Shown: positions 7,373 to 16,999 of the stretch, piece after piece
Position numbering within the stretch: the stretch's first letter is position 1
Layout: each line of letters starts with the position of its first letter
Source of the DNA: Oxalobacter aliiformigenes
Lineage (GTDB): Bacteria; Pseudomonadota; Gammaproteobacteria; Burkholderiales; Burkholderiaceae_D
Length of the DNA: 64,000 nucleotides
Assembly (NCBI RefSeq): GCF_027116575.1
Contig: NZ_CP098252.1
Span: 372,001 to 436,000 of the forward strand
Reading direction: 5' to 3'
Program-made: the position numbers and the translations under genes
Notes under the pieces: generated by a model
Database searches by the model: none
What the model saw: the letters and a program-made list of their open reading frames with translations, nothing else
What the model was told of the DNA's origin: nothing

Positions 7373-9141
7373 TACGTAAAATGAAATTTCTGAAAAATCC
7401 GCGTGTCGCCGCAGCAAAGGGAGTGTCTTTTTCCGAGAATCCCGAGCTCAAGGTCAGTTTGTCTCCCTTGCGTTCGCGTCTGGTGCTCTTCATGCTGTTT
7501 CTCGCATTTGTCGGGTTATTGGTCCGTGCCTTGTGGTTGCAGGGGATATCGACGGACTTTTTGCAGAAACAGGGGGAATCCCGGTATGCACGGACGCTGG
7601 AGTTGCCGGCTACACGCGGGAAAATTCTGGACAGAAACGGTCATGTGCTCGCTTCCAGTGTGCCGGTCAAGGCCATCTGGGCGATTCCAGAAGATGTCAT
7701 GACACAGCCGAAAGAGAAAATCGGCAAGCTGGCTTCGTTGTTGGGAATGAGTGAAAAAGCCCTGTATGCGAAACTCGATTCCGATCGAAGTTTCGTGTAT
7801 CTGAAACGTCAGGTTGACAATGAAGTGGCTGATGAAATCGTCAAGCTGGGAATCAGTGGCATCCAGACCCGGAAGGAATACAAACGGTTTTATCCCGAGG
7901 GGGAAGTGATGGCCCACGTTGTGGGTTTTACCAATGTGGAGGATATCGGACAGGAGGGGATTGAGCTTGCTTCGCAGGATGTCCTTGCCGGTTCAAAGGG
8001 CAGTCGTCGTGTCATCAAGGATCGCCTCGGCCATATTGTCGAAGATATCCGGGCGATACGTGAGCCAATGGACGGAAAAGATCTTGTTCTGTCCATCGAC
8101 AGCAAGTTGCAGTATATCGCGTACAAGTATTTGAGCGAAGCGATTGAGAAACACAAGGCAAAAGCCGGCAGTGTCTTGGTTCTGGACACTCATACCGGAG
8201 AAGTGCTTGCCATGGTGAACATGCCCAGTTTCAACCCGAATGATCGCAGGCACCTGACAGGAGCGCAACTTCGCAATCGTGTCATGACGGATACATTCGA
8301 ACCCGGTTCGATCATGAAGCCGTTTACGGTGGCACTGGCTCTTGAAAAGGGGATGGTCAAGCCGACCACAATGATTCCTACCGGGCAGGGACGAATGACG
8401 ATTGGTACGGCAACGATTGGCGATACCCATTCGAACGGGACGATTTCCGTCGCTCAGGTTATTGAAAAATCTTCCAATATCGGAACGGCCAAAATCGCCT
8501 TGCAAATGCAACCGCGGGAAATGTGGGAAATGTTTACTTCGGTCGGATTCGGGCAGCAGCCCCGTTTCGGATTTCCGGGAGCCGTTGCCGGTCGCGTTCG
8601 TCCTTTCAAATCCTGGCGGCCGATCGAACAGGCGACGATGAGCTATGGGCATGGCATTTCGGTTTCCCTTTTCCAGATGGCGCATTCCTACATGATTTTC
8701 GCGCGTGATGGCGACATGATTCCATTGACTTTTCTGAAACGCAATGAATTGCCCGAAGGACGGCAAATCGTTTCGAAAAAAACGGCCCGGGAGATGCGTC
8801 ATATGCTTGAAATGGTGACCGGAGAAAAGGGGACGGCACGCAGGGCGCAGGTTGCAGGATATCGTGTGGCGGGGAAGACCGGTACGGCATACAAGATCGA
8901 GAACGGACGATATGTCCGCAAATATGTCGGTTCGTTCGTCGGTTTCGCTCCTGCTTCCGATCCCCGTGTCATTATTGCGGTCATGATCGATGAGCCCACT
9001 GTGGGTCACTATGGCGGGTCAGCTGCCGCTCCGGTATTTTCTGCCGTGGCTGCCGATACCTTGAGGGCGATGAATATATCTCCGGATGCGCAGGTCGATG
9101 AACTGTTGGCCGCGGACAAGATGGCGAAGGTGAGCTTATGA
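7369..9141 (+). CDS. ftsI: septal peptidoglycan transpeptidase FtsI (PBP3)
   Basis: FtsI is the class B penicillin-binding protein that cross-links septal peptidoglycan together with the FtsW glycosyltransferase. In this 590-residue product, a transmembrane anchor (about residues 42-60) is followed by the pedestal domain with ELPATRGKILDRNGHVLASS, then the transpeptidase domain with the catalytic SIMK (S314), the SSN motif in IEKSSNIGTAK, and KTGT (K503) in GKTGTAYK. The ATG at 7369 overlaps the ftsL stop (ATGA), and murE overlaps its end in the same way, a sign of tight coupling. The N-terminal cytoplasmic tail of about 40 residues is somewhat long and basic. Confidence 0.97.
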   Translation: MIRKMKFLKNPRVAAAKGVSFSENPELKVSLSPLRSRLVLFMLFLAFVGLLVRALWLQGISTDFLQKQGESRYARTLELPATRGKILDRNGHVLASSVPVKAIWAIPEDVMTQPKEKIGKLASLLGMSEKALYAKLDSDRSFVYLKRQVDNEVADEIVKLGISGIQTRKEYKRFYPEGEVMAHVVGFTNVEDIGQEGIELASQDVLAGSKGSRRVIKDRLGHIVEDIRAIREPMDGKDLVLSIDSKLQYIAYKYLSEAIEKHKAKAGSVLVLDTHTGEVLAMVNMPSFNPNDRRHLTGAQLRNRVMTDTFEPGSIMKPFTVALALEKGMVKPTTMIPTGQGRMTIGTATIGDTHSNGTISVAQVIEKSSNIGTAKIALQMQPREMWEMFTSVGFGQQPRFGFPGAVAGRVRPFKSWRPIEQATMSYGHGISVSLFQMAHSYMIFARDGDMIPLTFLKRNELPEGRQIVSKKTAREMRHMLEMVTGEKGTARRAQVAGYRVAGKTGTAYKIENGRYVRKYVGSFVGFAPASDPRVIIAVMIDEPTVGHYGGSAAAPVFSAVAADTLRAMNISPDAQVDELLAADKMAKVSL

Positions 9142-10658
9142 GAAATGTTCCTTTGCAGATAATGCCGGCTGTTCATTGGCTCAGGACAGTTTGTCCCGAT
9201 GGCGAGTTGTTTTCCGATTCTCGTGAAATCGGGCCGGATACCGGTAATGCCGTGTTTTTTGCCTATGAGGGAGATTCGGCGGATGGCCGGAATTACATTT
9301 CGAATGCCATCGAAAACGGTGCTGTTGCTGTCATTTATGAAAGCGAAGGTTTTTCCTGGAATCCTGAATGGAAAATACCTCATTTTGGAATATCCGGTCT
9401 GAAAGCATATGCGGGTCCGATTGCCGATGCGTATTATGGTTCCCCGGCAAAATCCATGCTGGTTATTGCCGTCACGGGCACCAATGGCAAAACATCCTCG
9501 GCCCAATGGATCGGGCAGTCTTTGTCAAAATCGGGAAAGAAAACTGCGGTTATCGGGACATTGGGGATTTCGGTTTTTGAAAACGGCAAAAACGGTATTT
9601 CTGAAGAAACGGGATATACGACGCCCGATCAGGTGCAATTGCAGCGCAATCTGGCCAGATTGCGCAAACAGGGCGTCGAATGCGTCGCCATGGAAGCGTC
9701 TTCCATAGGTATCGATCAGGGACGACTCAACGGTATTCCGATCGACATCGCACTGTTTACGAATTTTACCCGGGATCATCTTGACTATCACCATGACATG
9801 GCCGCCTACAAGGCTGCGAAAAGGAAGCTTTTCGACTGGCCGGGGCTGAAATATGCGGTGTTGAATCTTGACGATCCGATGGGTATCGAGCTGGCCAATG
9901 AACTTGCCGGAAAAGTCGCATTGACCGGATTTACTCTGGAGAGCGTCACCGATACCGGTTTTCCGGTCCTTAGGGCGTACGACCTTCGAAATCGTATACA
10001 CGGCATTGAATTCCGGGTGGAATCGCCTGTCGGTACGGCAAGGGTCAGGACGCGTTTGATCGGTCGTTTCAATGTCAGCAACATACTGGGTGTATTGGGT
10101 GTTTTGCTGGCGGCTGGTATGTCGTGGAATGAAGCGGTCCGGTCTTTGGGTGAGCTGTCACCGCCTCCCGGGCGTATGCAACAGATGGGTGGGGGCGAAA
10201 CACCCCTTGTCGTAATCGATTTCGCACATACTCCGGATGCAATGGAAAAGGGACTGGCGGCGTTAAGACAGGTTGCCAATGACAGGAACGGAAAATTGTG
10301 GTGTGTTTTCGGGTGTGGCGGTGATCGGGATCATGGCAAGCGTTCCCAAATGGGAGCCGTCTCCGAGCGGGCCGATTTCGTCATTGTTACCAGTGACAAT
10401 CCTCGCAGTGAAGAGCCGGGAGAGATCATGAGGCAGATCGTTTCGGGAATGCGGAGAAAACCACAGATGTTTGAGGACAGGGCAACAGCCATTTTGCAGG
10501 CGGTACGGCAGGCATCGAAAAACGATGTGATTTTTCTCGCGGGAAAAGGGCACGAAACGTATCAGGAAATAAAAGGCGTGAAATTGCCGTTTGCCGATGC
10601 GGATCATGTCGCATTGGCACTGGCTTCGCGTGTTTCGAATATGAAGGTGGCGGTATGA
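9138..10658 (+). CDS. murE: UDP-MurNAc-L-Ala-D-Glu:meso-diaminopimelate ligase
   Basis: MurE adds meso-diaminopimelate to UDP-MurNAc-L-Ala-D-Glu in the cytoplasm, using ATP. The 506-residue protein has the three Mur-ligase domains: an N-terminal UDP-binding domain with DSREIGPDTGNAVFFAYEG, a central ATPase with VTGTNGKTSSAQW (T113-T119), and the C-terminal domain. The motif DNPRSEEP around residues 420-427 is the signature of the diaminopimelate-specific rather than lysine-specific enzyme. The start overlaps ftsI by ATGA and the stop overlaps murF likewise. Confidence 0.96.
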   Translation: MRNVPLQIMPAVHWLRTVCPDGELFSDSREIGPDTGNAVFFAYEGDSADGRNYISNAIENGAVAVIYESEGFSWNPEWKIPHFGISGLKAYAGPIADAYYGSPAKSMLVIAVTGTNGKTSSAQWIGQSLSKSGKKTAVIGTLGISVFENGKNGISEETGYTTPDQVQLQRNLARLRKQGVECVAMEASSIGIDQGRLNGIPIDIALFTNFTRDHLDYHHDMAAYKAAKRKLFDWPGLKYAVLNLDDPMGIELANELAGKVALTGFTLESVTDTGFPVLRAYDLRNRIHGIEFRVESPVGTARVRTRLIGRFNVSNILGVLGVLLAAGMSWNEAVRSLGELSPPPGRMQQMGGGETPLVVIDFAHTPDAMEKGLAALRQVANDRNGKLWCVFGCGGDRDHGKRSQMGAVSERADFVIVTSDNPRSEEPGEIMRQIVSGMRRKPQMFEDRATAILQAVRQASKNDVIFLAGKGHETYQEIKGVKLPFADADHVALALASRVSNMKVAV

Positions 10659-12022
10659 AAGTGACTCTTTCTCAGCTGGTCCGCTGGGTTGTGGACGGCA
10701 GAATGACTTCTGATGCCGCTTTTGCCGGTGTTTCAACGGACAGTCGCCAGGTACGGCCGGGCAATCTGTTTATTGCCTTGAATGGCGAAAATTTTGATGC
10801 ACACCGGTTTCTGGCGGATGTCGCCGATAAAGGGGCTTCTGCCGTGCTTGTGGAAAGATTGCCTGAAAATTATCCATTGCCGGCGCTGGTTGTCGCAAAT
10901 ACCCGTCTGGCAATGGGTGAAATTGCCATGAACTGGCGCAGGCAATTCAGAATACCGGTTGTCGGGGTGACGGGGAGTAACGGCAAGACGACAGTCAAGG
11001 AAATGATCGCTTCCATTTTCCGGGCAGCCTATGGTGACGATGCGTATCTGGCGACATCGGGCAATTTCAATAACGATATTGGTGTGCCACTGACGATTTT
11101 CCGGCTGGAGGAAATGCACAAGGCTGCCGTGATCGAATTGGGCATGAATCATACCGGGGAAATGGCTTATCTGGCGTCAATCGCACAGCCGACGATCGGT
11201 CTTGTCAACAATGCGCAGCGCGAGCATCAGGAATTCATGCAAAGTGTTGAAGCCGTTGCGCGGGAAAACGGGACGGTTATCCAGTCTTTGCCGGAAAGCG
11301 GAATCGCCGTTTTTCCTGCCGATGATGCCTATTCTTCTTTATGGACGGATTATGCGGTACATCGGCGTATTGTCACGTTCGGTTTTTGCCGAACTGCGGA
11401 TGTGACGGCGGATTATCGGTTGGAAAACGGCAAGACCCGGGTGTCCATGTCTTTCGCGGGTGACACGGTCGGGATGACATTGTCGACAAGTGGCCGTCAT
11501 AACGTCAGAAATGCCATGGCCGCTGCGGCATGCAGTTATGCTGCCGGTATAGACAAGAGAGCCATCGTCGCGGGACTGGAAAATTTCGTACCCGTTCATG
11601 GCAGGCTTGAAAGAAAGACCGCATTTAATGGTGCATTGCTGATTGACGATACTTATAATGCCAATCCGGATTCGGTCCGGGCGGCGATCGATGTGCTGGC
11701 TGACATGTCTTCTGACAGTATTTTTGTTCTGGGAGATATGGGAGAAGTCGGAAGTAACGGAGAGCTTTTTCATATCGAGGTCGGCGAATATGCCAGGAAA
11801 CGCCGGATAGGACATTTTTTCACATTCGGTGAAATGGCACGGTTCGCTTCACAGGGATACGGAAGAAATGCGCATCATTTCACGGAAATGGATGAAATGA
11901 GCAGGACTCTCAGAAAACTGGTTGAACCGCAAATGACTGTACTGGTTAAAGGGTCCCGTTTTATGAGAATGGAAAGGGTCGTGGAACAATTGATGAATGA
12001 AATGAACAGGGAAGGTCGTTAA
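10655..12022 (+). CDS. murF: UDP-MurNAc-tripeptide:D-Ala-D-Ala ligase
   Basis: MurF completes the cytoplasmic pentapeptide precursor by adding D-alanyl-D-alanine. The 455-residue product shows the N-terminal [20 protein letters not shown], the ATP loop [19 protein letters not shown], the central [16 protein letters not shown], and the C-terminal [20 protein letters not shown], which is characteristic of MurF. It begins inside the murE stop (ATGA overlap) and ends one base before the mraY start. Together with ddlB, which supplies D-Ala-D-Ala and lies 6 kb downstream, the pathway branch is complete within this cluster. Confidence 0.96.
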   Translation: MKVTLSQLVRWVVDGRMTSDAAFAGVSTDSRQVRPGNLFIALNGENFDAHRFLADVADKGASAVLVERLPENYPLPALVVANTRLAMGEIAMNWRRQFRIPVVGVTGSNGKTTVKEMIASIFRAAYGDDAYLATSGNFNNDIGVPLTIFRLEEMHKAAVIELGMNHTGEMAYLASIAQPTIGLVNNAQREHQEFMQSVEAVARENGTVIQSLPESGIAVFPADDAYSSLWTDYAVHRRIVTFGFCRTADVTADYRLENGKTRVSMSFAGDTVGMTLSTSGRHNVRNAMAAAACSYAAGIDKRAIVAGLENFVPVHGRLERKTAFNGALLIDDTYNANPDSVRAAIDVLADMSSDSIFVLGDMGEVGSNGELFHIEVGEYARKRRIGHFFTFGEMARFASQGYGRNAHHFTEMDEMSRTLRKLVEPQMTVLVKGSRFMRMERVVEQLMNEMNREGR

Positions 12023-12023
12023 T

Positions 12024-13193
12024 ATGCTGCTTTGGCTGGCACAGTTTTTTCAACAGGATCTGGGAGTCTTGAGAGTTTTCAGCTACATCTCCTTCCGGGC
12101 GGTTTTTGCCACATTGACAGCGCTGTCTATCGGTCTGGCAGCCGGACCGGCTGTTATTCGCTTGCTGACCCGGCTGAAAGTCGGGCAGGCCGTACGGACG
12201 GACGGTCCCCAGACTCATCTGGTCAAGTCAGGGACCCCGACGATGGGGGGGCTTCTGATTCTGATCGCCATAGCCGTTTCAACGCTGTTGTGGTGCGATC
12301 TTTCAAACCGGTTTGTCTGGGTTGTTCTGATTGTCACGATGGGATTTGGCGTCATCGGCTGGGTTGATGATTACAGGAAGGTGGTGCACAAGGATCCGAA
12401 CGGGATGTCCTCGCGTGAGAAATATTTCTGGCAATCCGTCATCGGTCTGGCTTCCGCCGTCTATCTGGCTTTTGCTGTTTCCGGACAGTCCAATTTTGAG
12501 GTCTGGCATCTTTTTGTCGAGTGGGTCAGATCCGGATTCAGTATGGATCTGCCTCCCAAGGCGGACTTTATTATCCCGTTTTTCAAAACGGTCAGCTATC
12601 CGTTGGGTGTCTGGGGGTTTATCGCACTGACCTATTTTGTGATTGTCGGAACAAGTAATGCGGTCAATCTGACGGACGGGCTTGACGGACTGACGATCAT
12701 GCCGACGATTATGGTCGGTACGGCACTGGGGGTATTTGCCTACCTGACCGGACATGCTGTCTATTCGCGTTATCTGTTCATTCCCTTTATTCCCGGTACG
12801 GGGGAGCTTCTCGTTTTCTGCGGAGCCATGGCAGGAGCAGGTCTGGCCTTTTTATGGTTCAACGCCCATCCGGCGCAAATGTTCATGGGAGATGTCGGTG
12901 CACTCGCTCTGGGGGGAGCGCTGGGGACGATTGCCGTCATCGTCAGGCAGGAAATCGTATTGTTTGTCATGGGAGGGATTTTCGTGGCGGAAACGGTTTC
13001 CGTCATGTTGCAGGTGACGTATTTCAAATATACGAAAAGAAAATATGGTGTCGGTCGCCGCATTTTCCTGATGGCGCCTCTGCATCATCATTTTGAGCAA
13101 AAAGGATGGAAGGAGACCAAGGTGGTTGTCCGTTTCTGGATTATCACCATGATTCTGGTCCTGATTGGTTTGTCGACTTTGAAGATTAGATGA
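12024..13193 (+). CDS. mraY: phospho-MurNAc-pentapeptide translocase
   Basis: MraY is an integral membrane enzyme that moves phospho-MurNAc-pentapeptide from UDP to undecaprenyl phosphate, making lipid I. The 389-residue product is hydrophobic throughout, consistent with ten membrane helices. Conserved catalytic loops are present: [29 protein letters not shown] with the adjacent Asp pair, [26 protein letters not shown], and the C-terminal [12 protein letters not shown] with the triple His. The length is slightly above that of the E. coli protein (360), mostly in loops near residues 150-190. It lies one base after murF and one base before murD. Confidence 0.97.
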   Translation: MLLWLAQFFQQDLGVLRVFSYISFRAVFATLTALSIGLAAGPAVIRLLTRLKVGQAVRTDGPQTHLVKSGTPTMGGLLILIAIAVSTLLWCDLSNRFVWVVLIVTMGFGVIGWVDDYRKVVHKDPNGMSSREKYFWQSVIGLASAVYLAFAVSGQSNFEVWHLFVEWVRSGFSMDLPPKADFIIPFFKTVSYPLGVWGFIALTYFVIVGTSNAVNLTDGLDGLTIMPTIMVGTALGVFAYLTGHAVYSRYLFIPFIPGTGELLVFCGAMAGAGLAFLWFNAHPAQMFMGDVGALALGGALGTIAVIVRQEIVLFVMGGIFVAETVSVMLQVTYFKYTKRKYGVGRRIFLMAPLHHHFEQKGWKETKVVVRFWIITMILVLIGLSTLKIR

Positions 13194-13194
13194 T

Positions 13195-14694
13195 ATGAAC
13201 TGGGCAGGTAAGAAAATACTCGTACTGGGACTGGGTGAATCCGGTCTGGCGATGGCACGCTGGGGTGCTTATTGCGGGGCGAGTGTTTGTGTTGCCGATA
13301 CACGTGATAATCCGGACAGATTGCAAAGATTGCAGGCGGAACTTCCACAGGTCGGGTTCAGGAGCGGTCCGTTCACAACCGAAGGACTGACGGTTTTCGA
13401 TATCGTTGCGGTCAGTCCGGGTTTGCGTCCGGATGTTGAGTTGAAGGAAATTCTGCCTTTTGCCAATGAACATGGCATTCCTGTCTGGAGTGAAATCGAA
13501 ATGTTCGCCCAGGCACTGAAAGACCTTGAAAGGGAAAAACAATACAGGCCGAAAATCATAGCCGTAACGGGAACGAATGGAAAAACGACGGTAACCAGTC
13601 TGACAGGACATATGTGTCGTCGGGCTGGCAAAACGGTCTGTCTGGCCGGCAATATCAGTCCCGCTGCACTTGATGTTCTGCTGGAGATGGTCAGAAAGGA
13701 TCAATTGCCCGATGTCTGGGTTCTCGAATTGTCGAGTTTCCAGCTGTTTGCAACATATCGTCTTGAACCGGATGCGGCGACTGTACTGAATCTGACGCAG
13801 GATCATCTGGATTGGCATGGCAGTATGGCGGCATATGGTGCTGCCAAGGAAAGGATTTTTGGCCGGAAAACGGTTCAGGTATTGAACCGCGAGGATGGCG
13901 CTGTCATGAAAATGAGGAAACCGGGAGCGCCGGTTCTCACTTTCGGTACCGATGAACCGGTTGAACCGGATGCTTTCGGCATGCATTCCGATCGCGGAAT
14001 AGTGTGGCTTGCTGTCATGTCTTCTGTCGATGACGGGATTGTCCGGAAAAACAGAAAGAATCCTGTACCGGTTGAAACCGTCATCCGGGATCTGATGCCG
14101 GCCGATGCCCTGAAAATTCGCGGAAGGCACAATGCGGGCAATGCGCTGGCTGCTCTGGCGTTGTGCAGGGCGATCGGGTTGCCGTTTGCACCGCTGCTTC
14201 AGGCTCTGAAGGATTATCGTGGGGAACCGCACAGAGTCGAACTTGTCGCGACAGTGAACGAGGTCGCCTATATCGATGACAGCAAGGGAACCAATGTCGG
14301 GGCGACTGTCGCTGCTGTCAGGGGATTGGGGGAAAATGCCGGAAATGAAGAAAGAAAAATCATTCTGATTGCCGGAGGGCTTGGCAAGGATCAGGATTTT
14401 TCGCCTCTGTCTTCTGTCGTCGGCAAATATGTCAAGGCAGTCATGCTGATCGGGAAAGATGCCGTCCGGATCCATGACGCACTTGCGCCGGCGGGAGTCC
14501 GCCAGATTTATTGCGATTCTCTTGAAGAAGCGGTTGTCCGCGCTTCGGAAGTGGCGAAACAGAACGATATGGTTCTGCTTTCTCCCGCATGTGCCAGCAT
14601 GGATATGTTCCGCAATTATGCTCATCGCTCCGAAGTGTTTGTGACCCAGGTACGTCGGCTTGGTGGTGCCGCTGGCGGGGGGGCGACGTCATGA
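13195..14694 (+). CDS. murD: UDP-MurNAc-L-alanine:D-glutamate ligase
   Basis: MurD adds D-glutamate to UDP-MurNAc-L-Ala. The 499-residue product starts with the Rossmann-like GKKILVLGLGESGLAMARW, then has the ATP-binding AVTGTNGKTTVTSLTGHM, the central LELSSFQLFATYRLEPDAA with NLTQDHLDWHGSMAAYGAAK, and the C-terminal YIDDSKGTNVGATVAAVRGL and LLSPACASMDMF, all typical of MurD. It is somewhat longer than the E. coli enzyme (438), with an insertion around residues 245-290. A long antisense ORF covers most of the gene but is a frame shadow. The stop overlaps the ftsW start (ATGA). Confidence 0.96.
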   Translation: MNWAGKKILVLGLGESGLAMARWGAYCGASVCVADTRDNPDRLQRLQAELPQVGFRSGPFTTEGLTVFDIVAVSPGLRPDVELKEILPFANEHGIPVWSEIEMFAQALKDLEREKQYRPKIIAVTGTNGKTTVTSLTGHMCRRAGKTVCLAGNISPAALDVLLEMVRKDQLPDVWVLELSSFQLFATYRLEPDAATVLNLTQDHLDWHGSMAAYGAAKERIFGRKTVQVLNREDGAVMKMRKPGAPVLTFGTDEPVEPDAFGMHSDRGIVWLAVMSSVDDGIVRKNRKNPVPVETVIRDLMPADALKIRGRHNAGNALAALALCRAIGLPFAPLLQALKDYRGEPHRVELVATVNEVAYIDDSKGTNVGATVAAVRGLGENAGNEERKIILIAGGLGKDQDFSPLSSVVGKYVKAVMLIGKDAVRIHDALAPAGVRQIYCDSLEEAVVRASEVAKQNDMVLLSPACASMDMFRNYAHRSEVFVTQVRRLGGAAGGGATS

Positions 14695-15908
14695 ACCTGC
14701 AATCGGTAAAGCGTTTTTTCGGAGGCATAGCGGAGGCCGCAAGGGAACGGACTTCCACCGCCAAAAATGCCAAGATGATGCGGTTTGACCAGTACCTGAT
14801 ATTCGCTGTACTGGCATTGCTGTTTCTCGGGTTGATCATGGTTTACTCCGCATCCATTGCTCTGCCTGATTCGCCGAAGTATGCCAGTTACCGGAACGAG
14901 CACTTTTTTATCCGTCAGGCCATTTTCATTGTGCTGGGACTGGTGGCCGGACTGATGGTTTTCCGCGTCAGGGTCGATACATGGCAGAAATATGCGCCAC
15001 TTCTGTTTGTCATTACACTGTTTCTGCTCGTGCTGGTGCTGATTCCCGGGATCGGGAAGGGAGTCAATGGTGCAAGGCGCTGGCTTTCTTTCAGGGTGTT
15101 CAATTTGCAACCGTCCGAACTGATGAAGCTATTCATTGTTATGTATGCCGCCGATTACACCGTCAGAAAGCAGAATTTCATGCACAAGCTGACCAAGGGA
15201 TTTTTTCCGATGGCAACGGCGCTCGGTCTGATCGGACTGCTTTTGCTTCTCGAACCGGATCTGGGGGCCTTGGGTGTCATCATCTGTATTGCCATGGGCA
15301 TTCTTTTTCTGGGAGGGTTCAACGGTATCTGGTTCGGTGGTATCGCGGCGACACTGGTCGGTATTTTCAGTCTGGTCATCATTATGTCTCCCTGGCGCCG
15401 GGAACGTATTTTCGCTTATCTCAATCCCTGGGATGAGGCCAATGCCCTTGGGAAAGGCTATCAGTTGTCCCATTCCCTTATCGCTTTCGGGCGCGGGGAA
15501 ATTTTCGGCGTCGGATTGGGAGGAAGTGTAGAAAAACTGCATTATTTGCCGGAAGCCCATACCGACTTTCTGATGGCCGTCGTCGGAGAAGAGCTGGGGT
15601 TTGTCGGTGTCATGGCCGTTATTGCCATTTTTTACTGGATAGTAAAACGGGCATTCGAGATCGGGCGGCAGGCTATCGCCATGGACAGGATTTTCGCCGG
15701 TCTGCTGGCTCAGGGCATCGGAATCTGGATAGGAGTCCAGACGTTTATCAATATGGGGGTCAATCTGGGACTTTTGCCCACGAAGGGGCTGACACTTCCC
15801 CTGATGAGTTATGGCGGTTCGGGAATCGTGATCAATTGCATGGCACTGGCGGTCCTGTTGCGTGTCGATTACGAGAACAGGAAGATCATGAGAGGAGGAC
15901 GTATATGA
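14691..15908 (+). CDS. ftsW: septal peptidoglycan glycosyltransferase FtsW (SEDS family)
   Basis: FtsW is the SEDS-family polymerase that extends septal glycan strands from lipid II, paired with FtsI. The 405-residue protein has a cytoplasmic tail of about 35 residues and then around ten membrane helices. SEDS signatures include LIMVYSAS, NGARRWLSFRVFNLQPSELMK, ILLEPDLGA-like LLEPDLGALGVIICIAMG, PEAHTDFLMAVVGEELGFVG and GLTLPLMSYGGSGI. The start is the ATG at 14691, overlapping the murD stop; an ORF that begins earlier (14589) is only overlap with murD. The stop overlaps murG by four bases. Confidence 0.96.
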   Translation: MNLQSVKRFFGGIAEAARERTSTAKNAKMMRFDQYLIFAVLALLFLGLIMVYSASIALPDSPKYASYRNEHFFIRQAIFIVLGLVAGLMVFRVRVDTWQKYAPLLFVITLFLLVLVLIPGIGKGVNGARRWLSFRVFNLQPSELMKLFIVMYAADYTVRKQNFMHKLTKGFFPMATALGLIGLLLLLEPDLGALGVIICIAMGILFLGGFNGIWFGGIAATLVGIFSLVIIMSPWRRERIFAYLNPWDEANALGKGYQLSHSLIAFGRGEIFGVGLGGSVEKLHYLPEAHTDFLMAVVGEELGFVGVMAVIAIFYWIVKRAFEIGRQAIAMDRIFAGLLAQGIGIWIGVQTFINMGVNLGLLPTKGLTLPLMSYGGSGIVINCMALAVLLRVDYENRKIMRGGRI

Positions 15909-16990
15909 ATGCTCCCAAAAAACTCATGATCATGGCTGCCGGGACCGGCGGGCATATTTTTCCAGGGCTTGCGATTGCATCAACCATGCGACAAAAGGGC
16001 TGGGAGATAACCTGGCTCGGAACCCAACATGGGATGGAAGGGAAGATCGTTCCTTCCCACGGTATCGAAATAGACTGTATTGATTTTGCCGGTTTGAGAG
16101 GCAAGGGGTTGGTGCATATGCTGAAAGGCAGCGTCCATTTGCTGACCGGTTTCATGGCCTGCCTTGGCATCATGAGAAGGCGAAAACCCGATCTGGTTGT
16201 CGGAATGGGGGGCTATGTAACCGTTCCGGGGGGAATGGCGGCAAGGATGCTTGGCATTCCGGTCGTTCTGGTCAATGCGGATGCAAGGCTGCTGTTGTCC
16301 AACAAAACGCTGGCGTCGTCAGCCAGACATGTTTTGTTCGGTTTTCCGGGAGATTTCGGGGATCTGGCTTCGAAGGCGATTTGTACTGGCAATCCGGTAA
16401 GGCAGGAAATCAGGGATCTGCCGGGGCCGGAATACCGTTATACACAACGTCAGGGCGTTCTGAAAATCATGATTGTCGGCGGAAGTCTGGGGGCGAAAGC
16501 ATTAAACGATTGCCTGCCGAAAGCGGTGGCATCATTGCCGTTCGAGACGCGGCCGGTGTTGCTTCATCAGACTGGACGGCAACATGTCGCCGAAGTCAGG
16601 CAGCAATATCGCAAAATGCAGGTGCATGCCGAAGTGGTTGATTTCATCGACGATATGGCGGCACGGTATGCCGATGTCGATCTGGTGATTTGCCGTGCGG
16701 GTGCGATCACCGTTTCGGAACTGACTTCGGCGGGAGTGGCCAGCATTCTTGTGCCGTTTATTGCGTCGAGTACGTCTCATCAGCAGGATAACGCCATATT
16801 CATGCATAAGGCAGGAGCGGCGATCCATTTGCCACAGACGAATCTGACACCGGAATATCTGGCCCGGCTTTTGAAAGACATGACACGCGAAAAATGTTTT
16901 GAAATGGCGAAAAAAGCGCATTCACTGGGCAAAAAAGATGCCAATGAAAGAATTGCCGAAGTCCTGATCAGGACGGCTAACAGTAGATAG
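15905..16990 (+). CDS. murG: UDP-GlcNAc:lipid I N-acetylglucosaminyltransferase
   Basis: MurG is a peripheral membrane GT-B (GT28) enzyme that adds GlcNAc to lipid I to give lipid II. The 361-residue protein begins with LMIMAAGTGGHIFPGLAIA, the glycine-rich loop that contacts the lipid diphosphate, then has VGMGGYVTVPGGMAARMLGI and VLVNADARLLLSNK, the inter-domain IMIVGGSLGAKALND loop, and the C-terminal ICRAGAITVSELTSAG UDP-sugar site. In most MurG proteins the second loop reads HEQN; here it reads VNADA, a variation noted under findings. The ATG at 15905 overlaps the ftsW stop. Confidence 0.95.
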   Translation: MNAPKKLMIMAAGTGGHIFPGLAIASTMRQKGWEITWLGTQHGMEGKIVPSHGIEIDCIDFAGLRGKGLVHMLKGSVHLLTGFMACLGIMRRRKPDLVVGMGGYVTVPGGMAARMLGIPVVLVNADARLLLSNKTLASSARHVLFGFPGDFGDLASKAICTGNPVRQEIRDLPGPEYRYTQRQGVLKIMIVGGSLGAKALNDCLPKAVASLPFETRPVLLHQTGRQHVAEVRQQYRKMQVHAEVVDFIDDMAARYADVDLVICRAGAITVSELTSAGVASILVPFIASSTSHQQDNAIFMHKAGAAIHLPQTNLTPEYLARLLKDMTREKCFEMAKKAHSLGKKDANERIAEVLIRTANSR

Positions 16991-16999
16991 ATCGATGGT

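Noticed and set aside
13186..14625. A 479-codon open frame on the minus strand opposite murD
   Set aside because: It mirrors the codon pattern of murD, has no family likeness, no ribosome binding site and lies fully within a well-supported gene. The same applies to the antisense frames over murC/ddlB (17210-18676), ftsI (7993-9009) and thiC (34433-35431).
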